NCBI RefSeq assembly: GCF_003019815.1
Contig: NZ_CP027774.1
Coordinates: 496,001-560,000, forward strand
Source: Variovorax sp. PMC12
GTDB taxonomy: Bacteria > Pseudomonadota > Gammaproteobacteria > Burkholderiales > Burkholderiaceae_C
Length of the DNA: 64,000 nucleotides
Direction of reading: 5' to 3'
The position numbers were made by a program, and so were the translations under genes. Positions within the stretch are counted from its first letter, which is position 1; the number at the start of each line of letters is the position of its first letter. The notes beneath the pieces are model-generated. The model did no database searches. It was given only the letters and a program-made list of their open reading frames with translations, and was not told where the DNA came from. This document shows, piece after piece, positions 32,736 through 41,445 of the stretch.

Positions 32736-34835
32736 ATGAACTTCTCATCTCGCGCGGCTTCGCGCCTCCCGCGGCCGTGGCTGCTCGGTGCGCTGTTCGG
32801 CAGCGCGGCGGCCTGCGCGCAGCAGCAGAGCCATCTGCCGGAAATCCAGATCGTCGGCCCGCGCGATGCGGCCATCGGCACGGCCGACAGCGCGAGCGAG
32901 GGCGCGGTCGAGCGCGAGTCGTTCCAGTCCAGGCCCAAGCTGCGGCCCGGCGACATCGTCGAGGCGGTGCCCGGCGTGGTCGCCACGCAGCATTCGGGTG
33001 ACGGCAAGGCCAACCAGTACTTCCTGCGCGGCTTCAACCTCGACCACGGCACCGACTTTGCGGTGACGGTCGACGGCATGCCGGTGAACATGCCCACGCA
33101 CGGCCATGGCCAGGGGTATGCCGACCTCAACTTCCTGATGCCCGAGCTGGTGTCGGGCGTGCGCTACCGCAAGGGGCCCTACTTCGCGCAGAGCGGCGAC
33201 TTCTCGCTCGCGGGCAGCGCGTCGCTCGACTATTTCAGCGCGCTCGAGTCGCCCTTTGCCGAAGTGACAGTGGGCTCGCACGGCTTTCGCCGCCTGCTGG
33301 CCGCGGGCTCGCGCACCGTGCAGGACCAGACCTGGCTCGGCGCCATCGAACTCGAAGGCAACAACGGCCCCTGGAACGTGCCCGAGAACCTCAGGAAGAC
33401 CAACGCCGTGCTGCGCTATTCGCAGGGCTCGCAGACGCGCGGCTTCAGCGTTACCGCCATGGCCTACAAGAGCCAATGGACCTCGACCGACCAGGTGCCC
33501 GAGCGGCTGATCGACAGCGGCGAGCTGCCGCGCTTCGGCAGCCTGAACCCGACCGACGGCGGCAAGACCCAGCGCATCAGCCTGTCGGGCAAGTGGTTCG
33601 ACAAAGGCCCGGGCGGCGACACCGAGTTCAGCGCCTACGCCATCGACTACCGCTTCGACCTGTTTTCCGATTTCACCTACTTCCTCAACAACCCGGTCAA
33701 CGGCGACCAGTTCGAGCAGACCGACCGCCGCCGCATCTTCGGCGCGCAGGGCTCGCACGCGATGGCCAACAAGATCGCCGGGCTCGACGGACTGCTGAGC
33801 TTCGGCGCGCAGTGGCGCGGCGACCGCATCGGCGAGGTCGGCCTCTACGACACCGAGGCGCGCCAGCGCCTGGGCACCGTGCGCAACGACAAGGTCTCGC
33901 AGGACCTGTTCTCCGTGTATGGGCAGCAGCTCGTCAACTTCAGCGACCGGTGGCGCGGCTACGTGGGCCTGCGCGGCGACGCGCTGCGCTACAACGTGCA
34001 GGGCCGAGAGCCGGTGTATGGCCCGCTCAACAGCGGCAAGGGCCACGATTCGCAGCTGAGCCCCAAGTTCGGCCTGGCCTTCTCGCCCACGCCGGCGCAC
34101 GAGTTCTATCTGAACGCGGGCGTGGGCTTCCACAGCAACGACGTGCGCGGCGCCGTCATCGCCGCCGACCCGCGCAGCGGCCTGCCGGCCGACCGCGTGC
34201 CCGCGCTGGTGAAGGGCCGCGGCGCGGAAATCGGCTGGCGCTTCCAGCCCGACGAAGACCTCACCGCCACGGTGGCGCTGTGGAAGCTCGGCCTGGCTTC
34301 GGAGCTGGTCTATGTCGGCGACGCGGGCACCACCGAGCCGGGGCGCGCGAGCACGCGGCGCGGGCTCGAAGCCACGCTGCGCTGGAAGTTCGACCGCGCC
34401 TGGCGCCTGGAGGTGGACGCCGCCGTGTCGCGCGCCCGCTTCAAGGGCGCGGCGCCCGAAGGCGAGGGCAACTACATCGACAACGCCGTCGAGCGCGTGC
34501 TGGCGGCCGGCATCACCTACGCCGAAGGCCCCTGGACCGCATCGCTGCGGCTGCGCTACATGGGGCCGCGCGCGCTCGACACGCTGAACAGCGTGCGCTC
34601 GCGCGCGGCCACGCTGCTGAACTTCGGCGCGCGCTATGCGGTCGACAAGCGCCTGACGCTGGGGCTCGACGTGTTCAACCTGGCGGGCCGCAAGGGCAAC
34701 GACATCGAGTACTACTACGCCTCGTGCACCGCGGGCGAGGTGGCGGGCGGCACCTGCGGCGGCGGCGTCAACGACCGGCACATCCACCCGATGGAGCCGC
34801 GCAGCGTGCGGGTCAGCGCGCGCTACACGTTCTGA
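32736..34835 (+). CDS. TonB-dependent outer-membrane receptor
   Basis: A 699-residue receptor with a signal peptide ending near AAACAQQ. The plug domain spans about 45-160 (LRPGDIVEAVPGVVATQHSG, YFLRGFNLDHGTDFAVTVDG), followed by a 22-strand barrel that ends in the terminal aromatic residue (VSARYTF). A His-rich plug loop, NMPTHGHGQGYADL, is conspicuous and conserved in one receptor subfamily. Such proteins import siderophores, metals or organic ligands with TonB energy; the ligand is unknown. It sits 46 bp after the LysR gene, so it may belong to the sulfur regulon. Its 3' end overlaps the convergent diguanylate cyclase gene by 13 bp. Confidence 0.93.
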   Translation: MNFSSRAASRLPRPWLLGALFGSAAACAQQQSHLPEIQIVGPRDAAIGTADSASEGAVERESFQSRPKLRPGDIVEAVPGVVATQHSGDGKANQYFLRGFNLDHGTDFAVTVDGMPVNMPTHGHGQGYADLNFLMPELVSGVRYRKGPYFAQSGDFSLAGSASLDYFSALESPFAEVTVGSHGFRRLLAAGSRTVQDQTWLGAIELEGNNGPWNVPENLRKTNAVLRYSQGSQTRGFSVTAMAYKSQWTSTDQVPERLIDSGELPRFGSLNPTDGGKTQRISLSGKWFDKGPGGDTEFSAYAIDYRFDLFSDFTYFLNNPVNGDQFEQTDRRRIFGAQGSHAMANKIAGLDGLLSFGAQWRGDRIGEVGLYDTEARQRLGTVRNDKVSQDLFSVYGQQLVNFSDRWRGYVGLRGDALRYNVQGREPVYGPLNSGKGHDSQLSPKFGLAFSPTPAHEFYLNAGVGFHSNDVRGAVIAADPRSGLPADRVPALVKGRGAEIGWRFQPDEDLTATVALWKLGLASELVYVGDAGTTEPGRASTRRGLEATLRWKFDRAWRLEVDAAVSRARFKGAAPEGEGNYIDNAVERVLAAGITYAEGPWTASLRLRYMGPRALDTLNSVRSRAATLLNFGARYAVDKRLTLGLDVFNLAGRKGNDIEYYYASCTAGEVAGGTCGGGVNDRHIHPMEPRSVRVSARYTF

Positions 34836-36409
34836 GCGGCCGCGACACAGTGGCCGCGCCCGTTCTGCTTGGCCCGGTACATCGCCTTGTCGGCGGTGGA
34901 CAGCAGGTCCTGCGGGGTTTCACCGCCGCTGCCCAGGGCGATGCCGACCGACGCGCCGATCACGATCGGTGACCGCGCCAACTGCAGCGGCCGGGCGATC
35001 GCCTCGACGCATCGCCGCGCCAGCGCCAGGGCGTTCTGGTCCGCGGGCCCTTCGATGTCGGCGGCCAGCAGCACGAATTCGTCGCCGCCGATGCGCGCCA
35101 CCGTGTCGGTCTGACGCACCAGCGCCTGCAGCCGGCGCGCGATTTCCCGGAGGGCCTGGTCGCCCGCCTCGTGGCCGAGGGTGTCGTTGAGCATCTTGAA
35201 GCCGTCGAGATCGAGATAGAGCACGGCCACCCGGTGCGAATGCCGCCTGGCGCGCGCCAGCGCCTGCAGGAGCCGGTCGTCCAGCAGCTTGCGGTTGGGC
35301 AGGCCGGTCAGCGTGTCGTGATGGGCCAGGCGGGCCAGCGCCTCCTGGTTGTCCTGCAGCTTGGCCAGCAGCCGGTTGAATGCCTGGGTCAGGTGGCCGA
35401 TCTCGTCGTTGCGCACCACCCGCAGCGGTGCGAGCGCGAGTTCGCCGCGCGTCATCCGGTCGGCCTGGTCGGCGGCGCGCAGCAGCGGGCGCAGCAGCCA
35501 GGCCATGATCAGGCCGATCACGACCAGCACCGCCGCCACCGCGGGCGCGCGCTGCTGCAGGATGAAGGTCTGCATGCGCCCCACCGGCGCCAATGCCTGC
35601 GCCACCGGCAGCCGCGCCACCACGAACCAGCCGCTGGTCGGCACCGACGCGATGGCGGAGATTTCCTCGATGCCCCTGGCGTTGCGGGTCGTTCCGCTGC
35701 CGCGGTAGCCGGCCATGGCCCGGTCGTGCAGGGGATTCACGCCCTCGGGCGGGGTGGGCGTGAGCGACATGCCGACGTCCGTGGAGGCCACGAAGATCCG
35801 GTCGCGCGGCGACACCACCAGGATGCCCCCGTCCTGGCCCACGCGCCCGCGCTGCAGGTGGTCGAGCAGGCCGTCGGCCGAGAGGTCCGCGGTGCCCAGC
35901 AGCACGGCGCTCACCCGGCCGGCGGCGTCACGCAGCGGGACGGCCATGGGCAGCACCGAGTGCCCGGAGGCGGCTGCCCGGGCCCGGCCCAGCGCCGGCT
36001 GCCCGTGGCGCGCGGCCTCGAATTCCGGATCGTCCGTTGTGAGTTGGCCCGCGCCATCGAGACGCCTGCCGGTGGCGTCGGCAACCTTCAGGCCGATCGG
36101 GAAGAGGGCGCTGAGGGTGCTGCGTTCTTCCAGCCAGGCCCGCAGCCGCTCGGGCCGGGCCAGGAGCTCGGGCGGCAGCGTGGCCGCCAGGCGCTCGAGG
36201 AACGAGAGGCGCTCGCCCAGGTAGTTGTCGACATCGCGTGCCACGTAATCGGCTAGGGCCGTCTGCTGCACCGCCACCGACCGGGTGAGGTCTTCCCGCA
36301 GGAAGCGGGTGAGCTGGGTGTAACTGGCGGCGGTCCCCAGCATGGCCATCAGCAGACCCATCACGAGCAGGCGAACAACCAGACTGTTGGCAGATTTTCT
36401 GAGGTTCAC
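34823..36409 (-). CDS. Membrane diguanylate cyclase with dCache-like sensor, HAMP and GGDEF
   Basis: A 528-residue protein. TM1 is at about 12-30, a periplasmic double-Cache-like sensor of about 250 residues follows, then TM2 near 295-313, HAMP (LLRPLLRAADQADRM) and GGDEF. The catalytic motif is intact (GGDEF at 441-445), and the inhibitory I-site RxxD is present as Arg432-Gln-Thr-Asp435, five residues upstream, so product feedback is expected. It makes cyclic di-GMP from two GTP in response to an extracellular signal. It overlaps the TonB receptor gene tail-to-tail by 13 bp. An opposing EAL enzyme is encoded at 54745-56031. Confidence 0.93.
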   Translation of the reverse strand: MNLRKSANSLVVRLLVMGLLMAMLGTAASYTQLTRFLREDLTRSVAVQQTALADYVARDVDNYLGERLSFLERLAATLPPELLARPERLRAWLEERSTLSALFPIGLKVADATGRRLDGAGQLTTDDPEFEAARHGQPALGRARAAASGHSVLPMAVPLRDAAGRVSAVLLGTADLSADGLLDHLQRGRVGQDGGILVVSPRDRIFVASTDVGMSLTPTPPEGVNPLHDRAMAGYRGSGTTRNARGIEEISAIASVPTSGWFVVARLPVAQALAPVGRMQTFILQQRAPAVAAVLVVIGLIMAWLLRPLLRAADQADRMTRGELALAPLRVVRNDEIGHLTQAFNRLLAKLQDNQEALARLAHHDTLTGLPNRKLLDDRLLQALARARRHSHRVAVLYLDLDGFKMLNDTLGHEAGDQALREIARRLQALVRQTDTVARIGGDEFVLLAADIEGPADQNALALARRCVEAIARPLQLARSPIVIGASVGIALGSGGETPQDLLSTADKAMYRAKQNGRGHCVAAAQNV

Positions 36410-36527
36410 TCGGGCGGTGGCGTCGTGGAGCGGATGTTGCGGACTGTAAACGAATTACTTCATCTTTTACCCGAACCTTCTGCGCCGCCGCGACCGATCG
36501 GCCCGGGCTCCTGCCCGGCGAGGCGTG

Positions 36528-37385
36528 TCACTCCATGCGCACACCGTTGCGCAAGACGCCGATCGCGTCGACCTCCACCTCGACACTGTCTCCCGCCTTC
36601 ATCCACACGGGTGGCGTGCGCTTGGCGCCCACGCCGCCGGGCGTGCCGGTGACGATCACGTCGCCCGCGGCCAGCGGCATGAAGGCGGAGATGTGCGCAA
36701 TCTGCCGGGGAATGCCGTGGATCAGCTTGTCGGTGGTGGTGCGTTGCATCTCCTGGCCGTTGAGCCGCGTGACCAGCGTCATGACCTGGCCGTCGGCGAT
36801 CTCGTCGCGCGTGACCATCCACGGACCGAAACCACCGGTGCGCCAGAAGTTCTTGCCGGCCGTCCACTGCGGGGTCGCGGTCTGCCAGTCTCGGATGCTG
36901 CCGTCGTTGTAGCAGGCGTAGCCGGCGATGTGGTTCCACGCATCGGCCTCGGCGATGCGCCGTCCGCCCCGGCCGATGACGATGGCGATCTCGCCCTCGT
37001 AGTCGAGCTTGCTCGACTCGGGCGGCAGCACGATATCTTCGCCGTGCGCCACCTGCGACTCGGCCACGCGCAGGAAGAGCGTGGGCTTCTCGGTGATCTC
37101 GCGGCCGGTCTCGCGCACGTGCTCGCCGTAGTTGAGTCCCACGCAAACGATCTTGCCGGGGTTGGGGATCACGGGCAGCAACTGCACCTCGCTCAGCGGG
37201 AGCGTGGCGTCGGCCTTGGCGATGGCGGCGGCGGCTTCGTCCAGCAGGCCGGCGGCGATCAGCGCCTTCAGGTCCGTCGCGCGGCTGCCGAAGATGCCGC
37301 GCAGGTCGGCAACGCGGTCCGCGCGCTCCCCTGTCACCGCACCGTAGCTGTCGATGCCGTTGTGTTGGTAGCTGATGAGTTTCAT
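36528..37385 (-). CDS. Fumarylacetoacetate hydrolase (FAH)-family protein
   Basis: A 285-residue FAH-fold enzyme. The metal-binding acidic residues lie in SSKLDYEGEIAIVIGRGGR; other conserved stretches are GKIVCVGLNYGEHVRE, TGGFGPWMVTRDEI and DVIVTGTPGGVG. Members hydrolyse or isomerise C-C bonds in ring-cleavage products such as acylpyruvates. ATG 37385 is used. It is the last gene of the VOC / hydroxylase / IclR / FAH operon, 49 bp after the IclR gene, consistent with the closing step of an aromatic pathway. The 118-bp gap to the next gene contains a CCGGGC-TCCT-GCCCGG hairpin without a T-tract. Confidence 0.9.
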   Translation of the reverse strand: MKLISYQHNGIDSYGAVTGERADRVADLRGIFGSRATDLKALIAAGLLDEAAAAIAKADATLPLSEVQLLPVIPNPGKIVCVGLNYGEHVRETGREITEKPTLFLRVAESQVAHGEDIVLPPESSKLDYEGEIAIVIGRGGRRIAEADAWNHIAGYACYNDGSIRDWQTATPQWTAGKNFWRTGGFGPWMVTRDEIADGQVMTLVTRLNGQEMQRTTTDKLIHGIPRQIAHISAFMPLAAGDVIVTGTPGGVGAKRTPPVWMKAGDSVEVEVDAIGVLRNGVRME

Positions 37386-37434
37386 GGTCTGTCCGTGAGG
37401 CCCGCGAGGGCACGTGGTGGTTGTGGAAACGGAT

Positions 37435-38187
37435 TTACGCCAGGCGACCTCCAATGCGCGAAGCGCCCTCGGTGATCAGGTGAACCATCTTGTCGAGATC
37501 GACGATCGACAGGCGCGAGGTGTCGAAGACCAGCGAGATGGCGCCCCACGCGCCTCCATCGGCCTTCAGGATCGGCGCGGCGACGGCCGCGAGCTGCGGC
37601 TCGAGCTCGCCGATCGAGATGTAGTGGCCCGCCTTGCGGATCGCCGCGTAGTAGCGGCGGAACTCGCTCCACTCGGCGGGCAGCCCGCAGCGCACCAGCT
37701 CGTCGTGGCGGGCGTCGAAGACCTTGCGCAACTGCGCCGGCGCGAACGTGGCCAGCAGCACCTTGGGCGCGCCGCCCTGGAACAGCGGACGCGGCCTGCC
37801 GCGTCCGTAGGCCAGCGCGGGCGGCGCACCGCCCATCTCGCGGTGCGTGTCGAGCACCTGCATGCCGAACAGGCCCGAAGCGACGCAGTCGAAGCCGGTG
37901 GCCGCCACCAGCTCGCGCATCACCGGAATGCCTTCGCGCAGCACCGGGTCCGCCTTGCGGATGTAGTGGTCGAGCAGGATGATGCGCGGCCCCAGCGCGT
38001 AGTGCGAATCCTCCACGCGCTGCAGCAGGCCGGCCTCCAGCAGCAGCCGCACGTAGCGGTAGCCCGTGGGCAGCGACACGTCGAGCGCGGCCGAGATGTC
38101 GTCCGCCGTGCGTGTCAGGTGCGTGTCGTCGAACAGGTCGAGAACGCCCAGCATGCGGCCCAGGCTGGACAGGGATTTTTCCGGCAC
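37435..38187 (-). CDS. IclR-family transcriptional regulator
   Basis: A 250-residue IclR regulator. The N-terminal winged helix (about 5-65: MLGVLDLFDDTHLTRTADDI, SLPTGYRYVRLLLEAG) is followed by the GAF-like effector domain. It is encoded within the catabolic operon, between the flavin hydroxylase and FAH-family genes, so it is cotranscribed with its probable targets. The palindrome GTATT-N5-AATAC at 40326-40340, lying over both divergent promoters, is a candidate operator. Aromatic acids are typical effectors of catabolic IclR proteins. Confidence 0.9.
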   Translation of the reverse strand: MPEKSLSSLGRMLGVLDLFDDTHLTRTADDISAALDVSLPTGYRYVRLLLEAGLLQRVEDSHYALGPRIILLDHYIRKADPVLREGIPVMRELVAATGFDCVASGLFGMQVLDTHREMGGAPPALAYGRGRPRPLFQGGAPKVLLATFAPAQLRKVFDARHDELVRCGLPAEWSEFRRYYAAIRKAGHYISIGELEPQLAAVAAPILKADGGAWGAISLVFDTSRLSIVDLDKMVHLITEGASRIGGRLA

Positions 38188-38205
38188 GCGATTTCCTCCA
38201 GGATG

Positions 38206-39705
38206 TCATGGCGCGACGGGGAGGTGTTGCGAGATGCGATCCAGATCGAGCCCCGTGCGCGCGACGCCGACGATATATCGGTCGGGCCGCAGTATCACCG
38301 CTTGCGCTTCCTGCGCGTCGAGCCAGTCGCGCAGCGGCGCGTCGGGCTGGTCGATGACCATCGCGTCGGCGCGTCGCCAACGCTCGACGGTGGCGGGAGC
38401 GGCGGCCGCGAGCGCGGCGGGTTGGCCGATGACCGCGCTGCGGCGACCCAGCAGGTCGTCGAGCAGCCGTCCGTCGCAAAGGCGCGGCTGCGGAAACGGC
38501 CGGCCCGCGGGCGAGCCGGGCTGCGCGTCGAAGGCGCCTTCGCCCAGCACCTGCGGCGGCAGCTCGAAGATCTCCGGGCGGCCTGCGCGGAACCTCGCGT
38601 CGCGCTCGGCGGCCAGCGCCGGGTCGGTGGTCTGGATGATGTTGCCCAGCCGCACCGCCAGCTCGATGAGCGCGCGCACATGCGGTGCGCGTTCCGACTC
38701 GTACGTGTCGAGCAGCGCATCGGGGGCCTGACGCGCCAGCACCGCTTCGAGTTTCCATGCGAGGTTGGCCGCGTCGCGGATGCCCGCGCACATGCCCTGG
38801 CCGAGGAAGGGCGGCGTCTGGTGGCAGGCATCGCCCGCCAGCAGCAGCCGGCCGCGGCGCCAGCCCTGCGCAATGACGGAATGGAAGGTGTAGATGGCCG
38901 CGCGTTCCAGCCACGCCTGGTCGGGCCGCACCCACGGCGCAACCAGCCGCCACAACGATGCGGGCTGCACCAGCGCTTCGCGGTCGTCGCCGGGCAGCAC
39001 CATGATCTCCCAGCGCCGACGGTCGCCGACCACGTTGCAATAGGTCATGGGTCGTGCCGGGTCGCAGTGCTGCACCGTGTGCGTGGGCAGGTCGACCGGC
39101 TGGGTGAGCACCACGTCGAACACCAGCCACGGCTGGCGCAGCCCGAGGTCGAGCATCGCGCTGCCCATGTGCCGTCGCACCGGCGAGCGCGCGCCGTCGC
39201 AGCCGATGACGTAGCGCGCGCGCACGGCGGACGCCCGGCCGCTGCCGGTTTCGCGCACGGCCAGGGTGGCGCCGTCCGCGTCCTGCGAGACGCCGGTCAC
39301 CTCGCTGCACAGCCGCACCTGCACATTGCGAAAGCGCGCCAGGCCTTCGCGCAACACGGCCTCGAGCTCGGGTTGGTGAAAGTAGTAGTTGTTGGCGCAG
39401 CCGTGCGGCCCGAGCGCGGCGCTGCCGCCGCGTATCAGCATGGTCTCGCCCGCGCCGTTGACGAAGTGCATGCCCTGCTCACCGGGGCGCGCGATGGCCA
39501 GGGCCTGCTCGCGCAGTCCCGCGCCCTGCAGGATGCGCAGCACCTCGCCGTCGAAGTGGATCGCGCGCGGCAGCGGGAACACGCCGGCTTCCCGCTCGAG
39601 CACCACCACCGACAGCCCCGCCGCGCCCAGCAGGTTGGCCAGCGTGGCGCCGGTGGGGCCGAGTCCGACGATCGCGACGTCGTGCATGTGCCGCGGCTCA
39701 GCCAC
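38206..39705 (-). CDS. FAD-dependent aromatic hydroxylase (MhpA-like)
   Basis: A 499-residue flavoprotein monooxygenase. FAD motif 1 is VAIVGLGPTGATLANLLGAA near residue 10, the DG motif is VIGCDGARSPVRRHMG, and FAD motif 2 is LLAGDACHQTPPFLGQGMCA. The GDACHQTPPFxGQG wording is typical of MhpA-type 3-(3-hydroxyphenyl)propionate hydroxylases and relatives, which hydroxylate a phenolic ring before extradiol cleavage. It starts inside the end of the VOC gene (8-bp overlap). The exact phenolic substrate is unknown. Confidence 0.92.
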   Translation of the reverse strand: MAEPRHMHDVAIVGLGPTGATLANLLGAAGLSVVVLEREAGVFPLPRAIHFDGEVLRILQGAGLREQALAIARPGEQGMHFVNGAGETMLIRGGSAALGPHGCANNYYFHQPELEAVLREGLARFRNVQVRLCSEVTGVSQDADGATLAVRETGSGRASAVRARYVIGCDGARSPVRRHMGSAMLDLGLRQPWLVFDVVLTQPVDLPTHTVQHCDPARPMTYCNVVGDRRRWEIMVLPGDDREALVQPASLWRLVAPWVRPDQAWLERAAIYTFHSVIAQGWRRGRLLLAGDACHQTPPFLGQGMCAGIRDAANLAWKLEAVLARQAPDALLDTYESERAPHVRALIELAVRLGNIIQTTDPALAAERDARFRAGRPEIFELPPQVLGEGAFDAQPGSPAGRPFPQPRLCDGRLLDDLLGRRSAVIGQPAALAAAAPATVERWRRADAMVIDQPDAPLRDWLDAQEAQAVILRPDRYIVGVARTGLDLDRISQHLPVAP

Positions 39706-40255
39706 GCTGGTCTTCTTCCATGCGGCGCGCCACCTCGGCCTGCCACTCGGCGCGGCTCATGAACTTCGGAAACCGCCTGGCGATGGCTTCCGCACGCCCA
39801 AGGATGACCTCGTCGGACTGGGACAGGTCGACCGGTTCGCGCAGCGGCTGCTCGCAGTACCAGGGCGTGTCCATGAAGAGCTCGAGCCGGTTGCCCTCGG
39901 GATCGCGGCAATACACCGACACCGCGTTGCCGTGCGTCACCGGGTGCATGTCGCTCGCGCCCTCGGCCAGCAGCCGGTCGTGGAACTGGCGCAGCGTGGC
40001 GATGTCGGGCACCCGGAAGGAGATCTGGTTGACCACGTTGAAGCCCGCATCGGCCGGCCGGCCGGTGGCGAGCACCAACTGGTGGTGCTCACGCGGGTCC
40101 CGGCTCAGGAACACCAGCTGCACCGCACCCAGGTCGCCCGCGTCGGTCTGCGTGAAGCGCAGGGCCTGGCGGTAGAAGCGCGCCATGCGCGGGAGGTCGC
40201 TCACGTACAGGCCGATGTGGCTGAACTGCAGGTTCGATGGGCTGCTTTCGGTCAA
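39698..40255 (-). CDS. VOC-family protein (extradiol dioxygenase-like)
   Basis: A protein of about 185 residues with two vicinal-oxygen-chelate modules. Metal ligands of extradiol dioxygenases would be His in FSHIGLYVSD and Glu in RLELFMDTPW; the second His position appears as Gln in VNQISFRV, as in a known subgroup, so true ring-cleavage activity is uncertain. I chose the TTG at 40255 with GGAG upstream (CAGGAGACATTGAA); the frame extends back without start-like sequence. It is the first gene of the minus-strand aromatic operon and overlaps the hydroxylase by 8 bp. The likely role is ring cleavage or handling of its product. Confidence 0.85.
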   Translation of the reverse strand: MTESSPSNLQFSHIGLYVSDLPRMARFYRQALRFTQTDAGDLGAVQLVFLSRDPREHHQLVLATGRPADAGFNVVNQISFRVPDIATLRQFHDRLLAEGASDMHPVTHGNAVSVYCRDPEGNRLELFMDTPWYCEQPLREPVDLSQSDEVILGRAEAIARRFPKFMSRAEWQAEVARRMEEDQRG

Positions 40256-40308
40256 TTCAATGTCTCCTGGCGATAAAGCGGGCCGGTATCCGGCTCTGCG
40301 TTGAAGAA

Positions 40309-40358
40309 ATGATATTGAGATTATCGTATTTTGACAATACAACTTATTTATCTATCAT
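40309..40358. promoter_or_regulatory. Face-to-face divergent promoters sharing one -35 region and a palindrome
   Basis: Plus strand: TTGACA (40331-40336), 16 bp, TATCAT (40353-40358), driving the Bug gene. Minus strand: TTGTCA (40337-40332), 17 bp, TATCAT (40314-40309), driving the VOC operon. The two -35 hexamers overlap, and the overlap lies in the palindrome GTATT-N5-AATAC (40326-40340). A single protein bound there could block or activate both promoters. The region is markedly more AT-rich than its surroundings. Confidence 0.6.
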
Positions 40359-40403
40359 TCGACCTCGTGCAAACGGCACGCAAGATCAACAGGAGACAAA
40401 CCG

Positions 40404-41393
40404 ATGAGAGTTCTGAAGATGACGGTCCGCCGCTGGATGGCCCTCGGCGTGATGGCCTCGGCCGGCGCAGTGGCCGGCGGCGCGGCGGCGCAGGCGGATT
40501 ACCCGAGCAAGGCGGTGCGCATCATTGCCCCCTTTCCCGCGGGCAGCGGGCCCGACGCGAATGCGCGCGAGATCGCCGCCGAGCTCACGAAGATCCTGGG
40601 CCAGACCTTCTTCGTGGAAAACCGGCCTGGTGCCTCGAACATCATCGGCACCGAAGTGGCCGCCAAGGCGCCGGCCGATGGCTACTCGCTGTACATCGGC
40701 ACGACCAGTTCGCTGTCGGTGGTGCCGCACCTGTACGCGAAGCTGCCGTTCAACGCCGAGAAGGATTTCGCGCCCGTCAGCCTGCTGGGCGTGCTGAACA
40801 CCGGCCTCATCGCCACGCCCGGCGTCGAGGCGAAGGATGCGCGCGCGCTCATCGCGGCACTCAAGGCCAGGCCCGATTCAGTGGCGGTCGCGACGGCGGG
40901 CATCGGCAGCTATTCGCACCTGTCGGCCGTGTGGTTCAACAACGTCGCGGGCGTGAAGACCAACCTCGTGCCCTACAACAGCACCAGCCCCTACACCGAT
41001 CTGATCGCCGGACAGGTGCAGGCCATGTTCGACGGCCTGCCCGCTGCGGCCGGAAGCATCCGCGCCGGCCGGCTGAAGCTGCTGGCCATCACAGGCAGCA
41101 AGCGGCATCCGAGCTTCCCCGAAGTGCCGACCTTCGCCGAGGCGGGCCTGCCGGACTACGCGCCCATCGCCTGGCAGGGCATCCTCGCGCCGGCCGGCAC
41201 GCCCAAGCCCATCCTGGAGAAGCTCAGCGCCGCCATGCAGAAGGCCTGTCAGTCCGAAGAACTGGCGAAGAAGTGGCGCGACTACGGCGGTGAGCTGCGC
41301 TGCAACTCACAGGCGGAGTTCGCCGCGTTCATCCATGACGATCGCCAGATGTGGGGCCAGGTGATCAGGCAGGCCAACATCAAGCTCGACTGA
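40404..41393 (+). CDS. Bug-family (TctC-like) tripartite tricarboxylate receptor
   Basis: A 329-residue periplasmic receptor. The signal peptide ends near GGAAAQA; family segments are KAVRIIAPFPAGSGPDANAR, FFVENRPGASNIIGTEVAAK, PADGYSL, NLVPYNSTSPYTDLIAGQVQ and LAPAGTPKPILEKL. It is preceded by CAGGAGAC at good spacing. It is transcribed away from the aromatic operon from overlapping promoters, so it probably binds that pathway's acid substrate. No TctAB partner is in the window. A hairpin at 41414-41440 separates it from the convergent transporter gene. Confidence 0.92.
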   Translation: MRVLKMTVRRWMALGVMASAGAVAGGAAAQADYPSKAVRIIAPFPAGSGPDANAREIAAELTKILGQTFFVENRPGASNIIGTEVAAKAPADGYSLYIGTTSSLSVVPHLYAKLPFNAEKDFAPVSLLGVLNTGLIATPGVEAKDARALIAALKARPDSVAVATAGIGSYSHLSAVWFNNVAGVKTNLVPYNSTSPYTDLIAGQVQAMFDGLPAAAGSIRAGRLKLLAITGSKRHPSFPEVPTFAEAGLPDYAPIAWQGILAPAGTPKPILEKLSAAMQKACQSEELAKKWRDYGGELRCNSQAEFAAFIHDDRQMWGQVIRQANIKLD

Positions 41394-41413
41394 CGCGCGG
41401 CCGGCCATCGAAC

Positions 41414-41440
41414 GAGGAGGCACCTCCGGGTGCCCTCTTC
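41414..41440. terminator. Hairpin between convergent Bug and MFS genes
   Basis: GGCACC-TCCG-GGTGCC, extended outward by GAGGA and (C)TCTTC with a bulge. It fills most of the 52-bp gap between two convergent stops and can fold in either RNA. The T-tract is poor, so efficiency is uncertain. Confidence 0.45.
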
Positions 41441-41445
41441 GCGGG

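Noticed and set aside
32745..34787. 680-codon frame antisense to the TonB receptor gene
   Set aside because: Shadow of a real gene; no recognisable fold.
40256..40342. Longer N-terminus for the VOC protein
   Set aside because: It would place the start inside the AT-rich promoter and past the minus -10 box; the TTG at 40255 has a proper GGAG.
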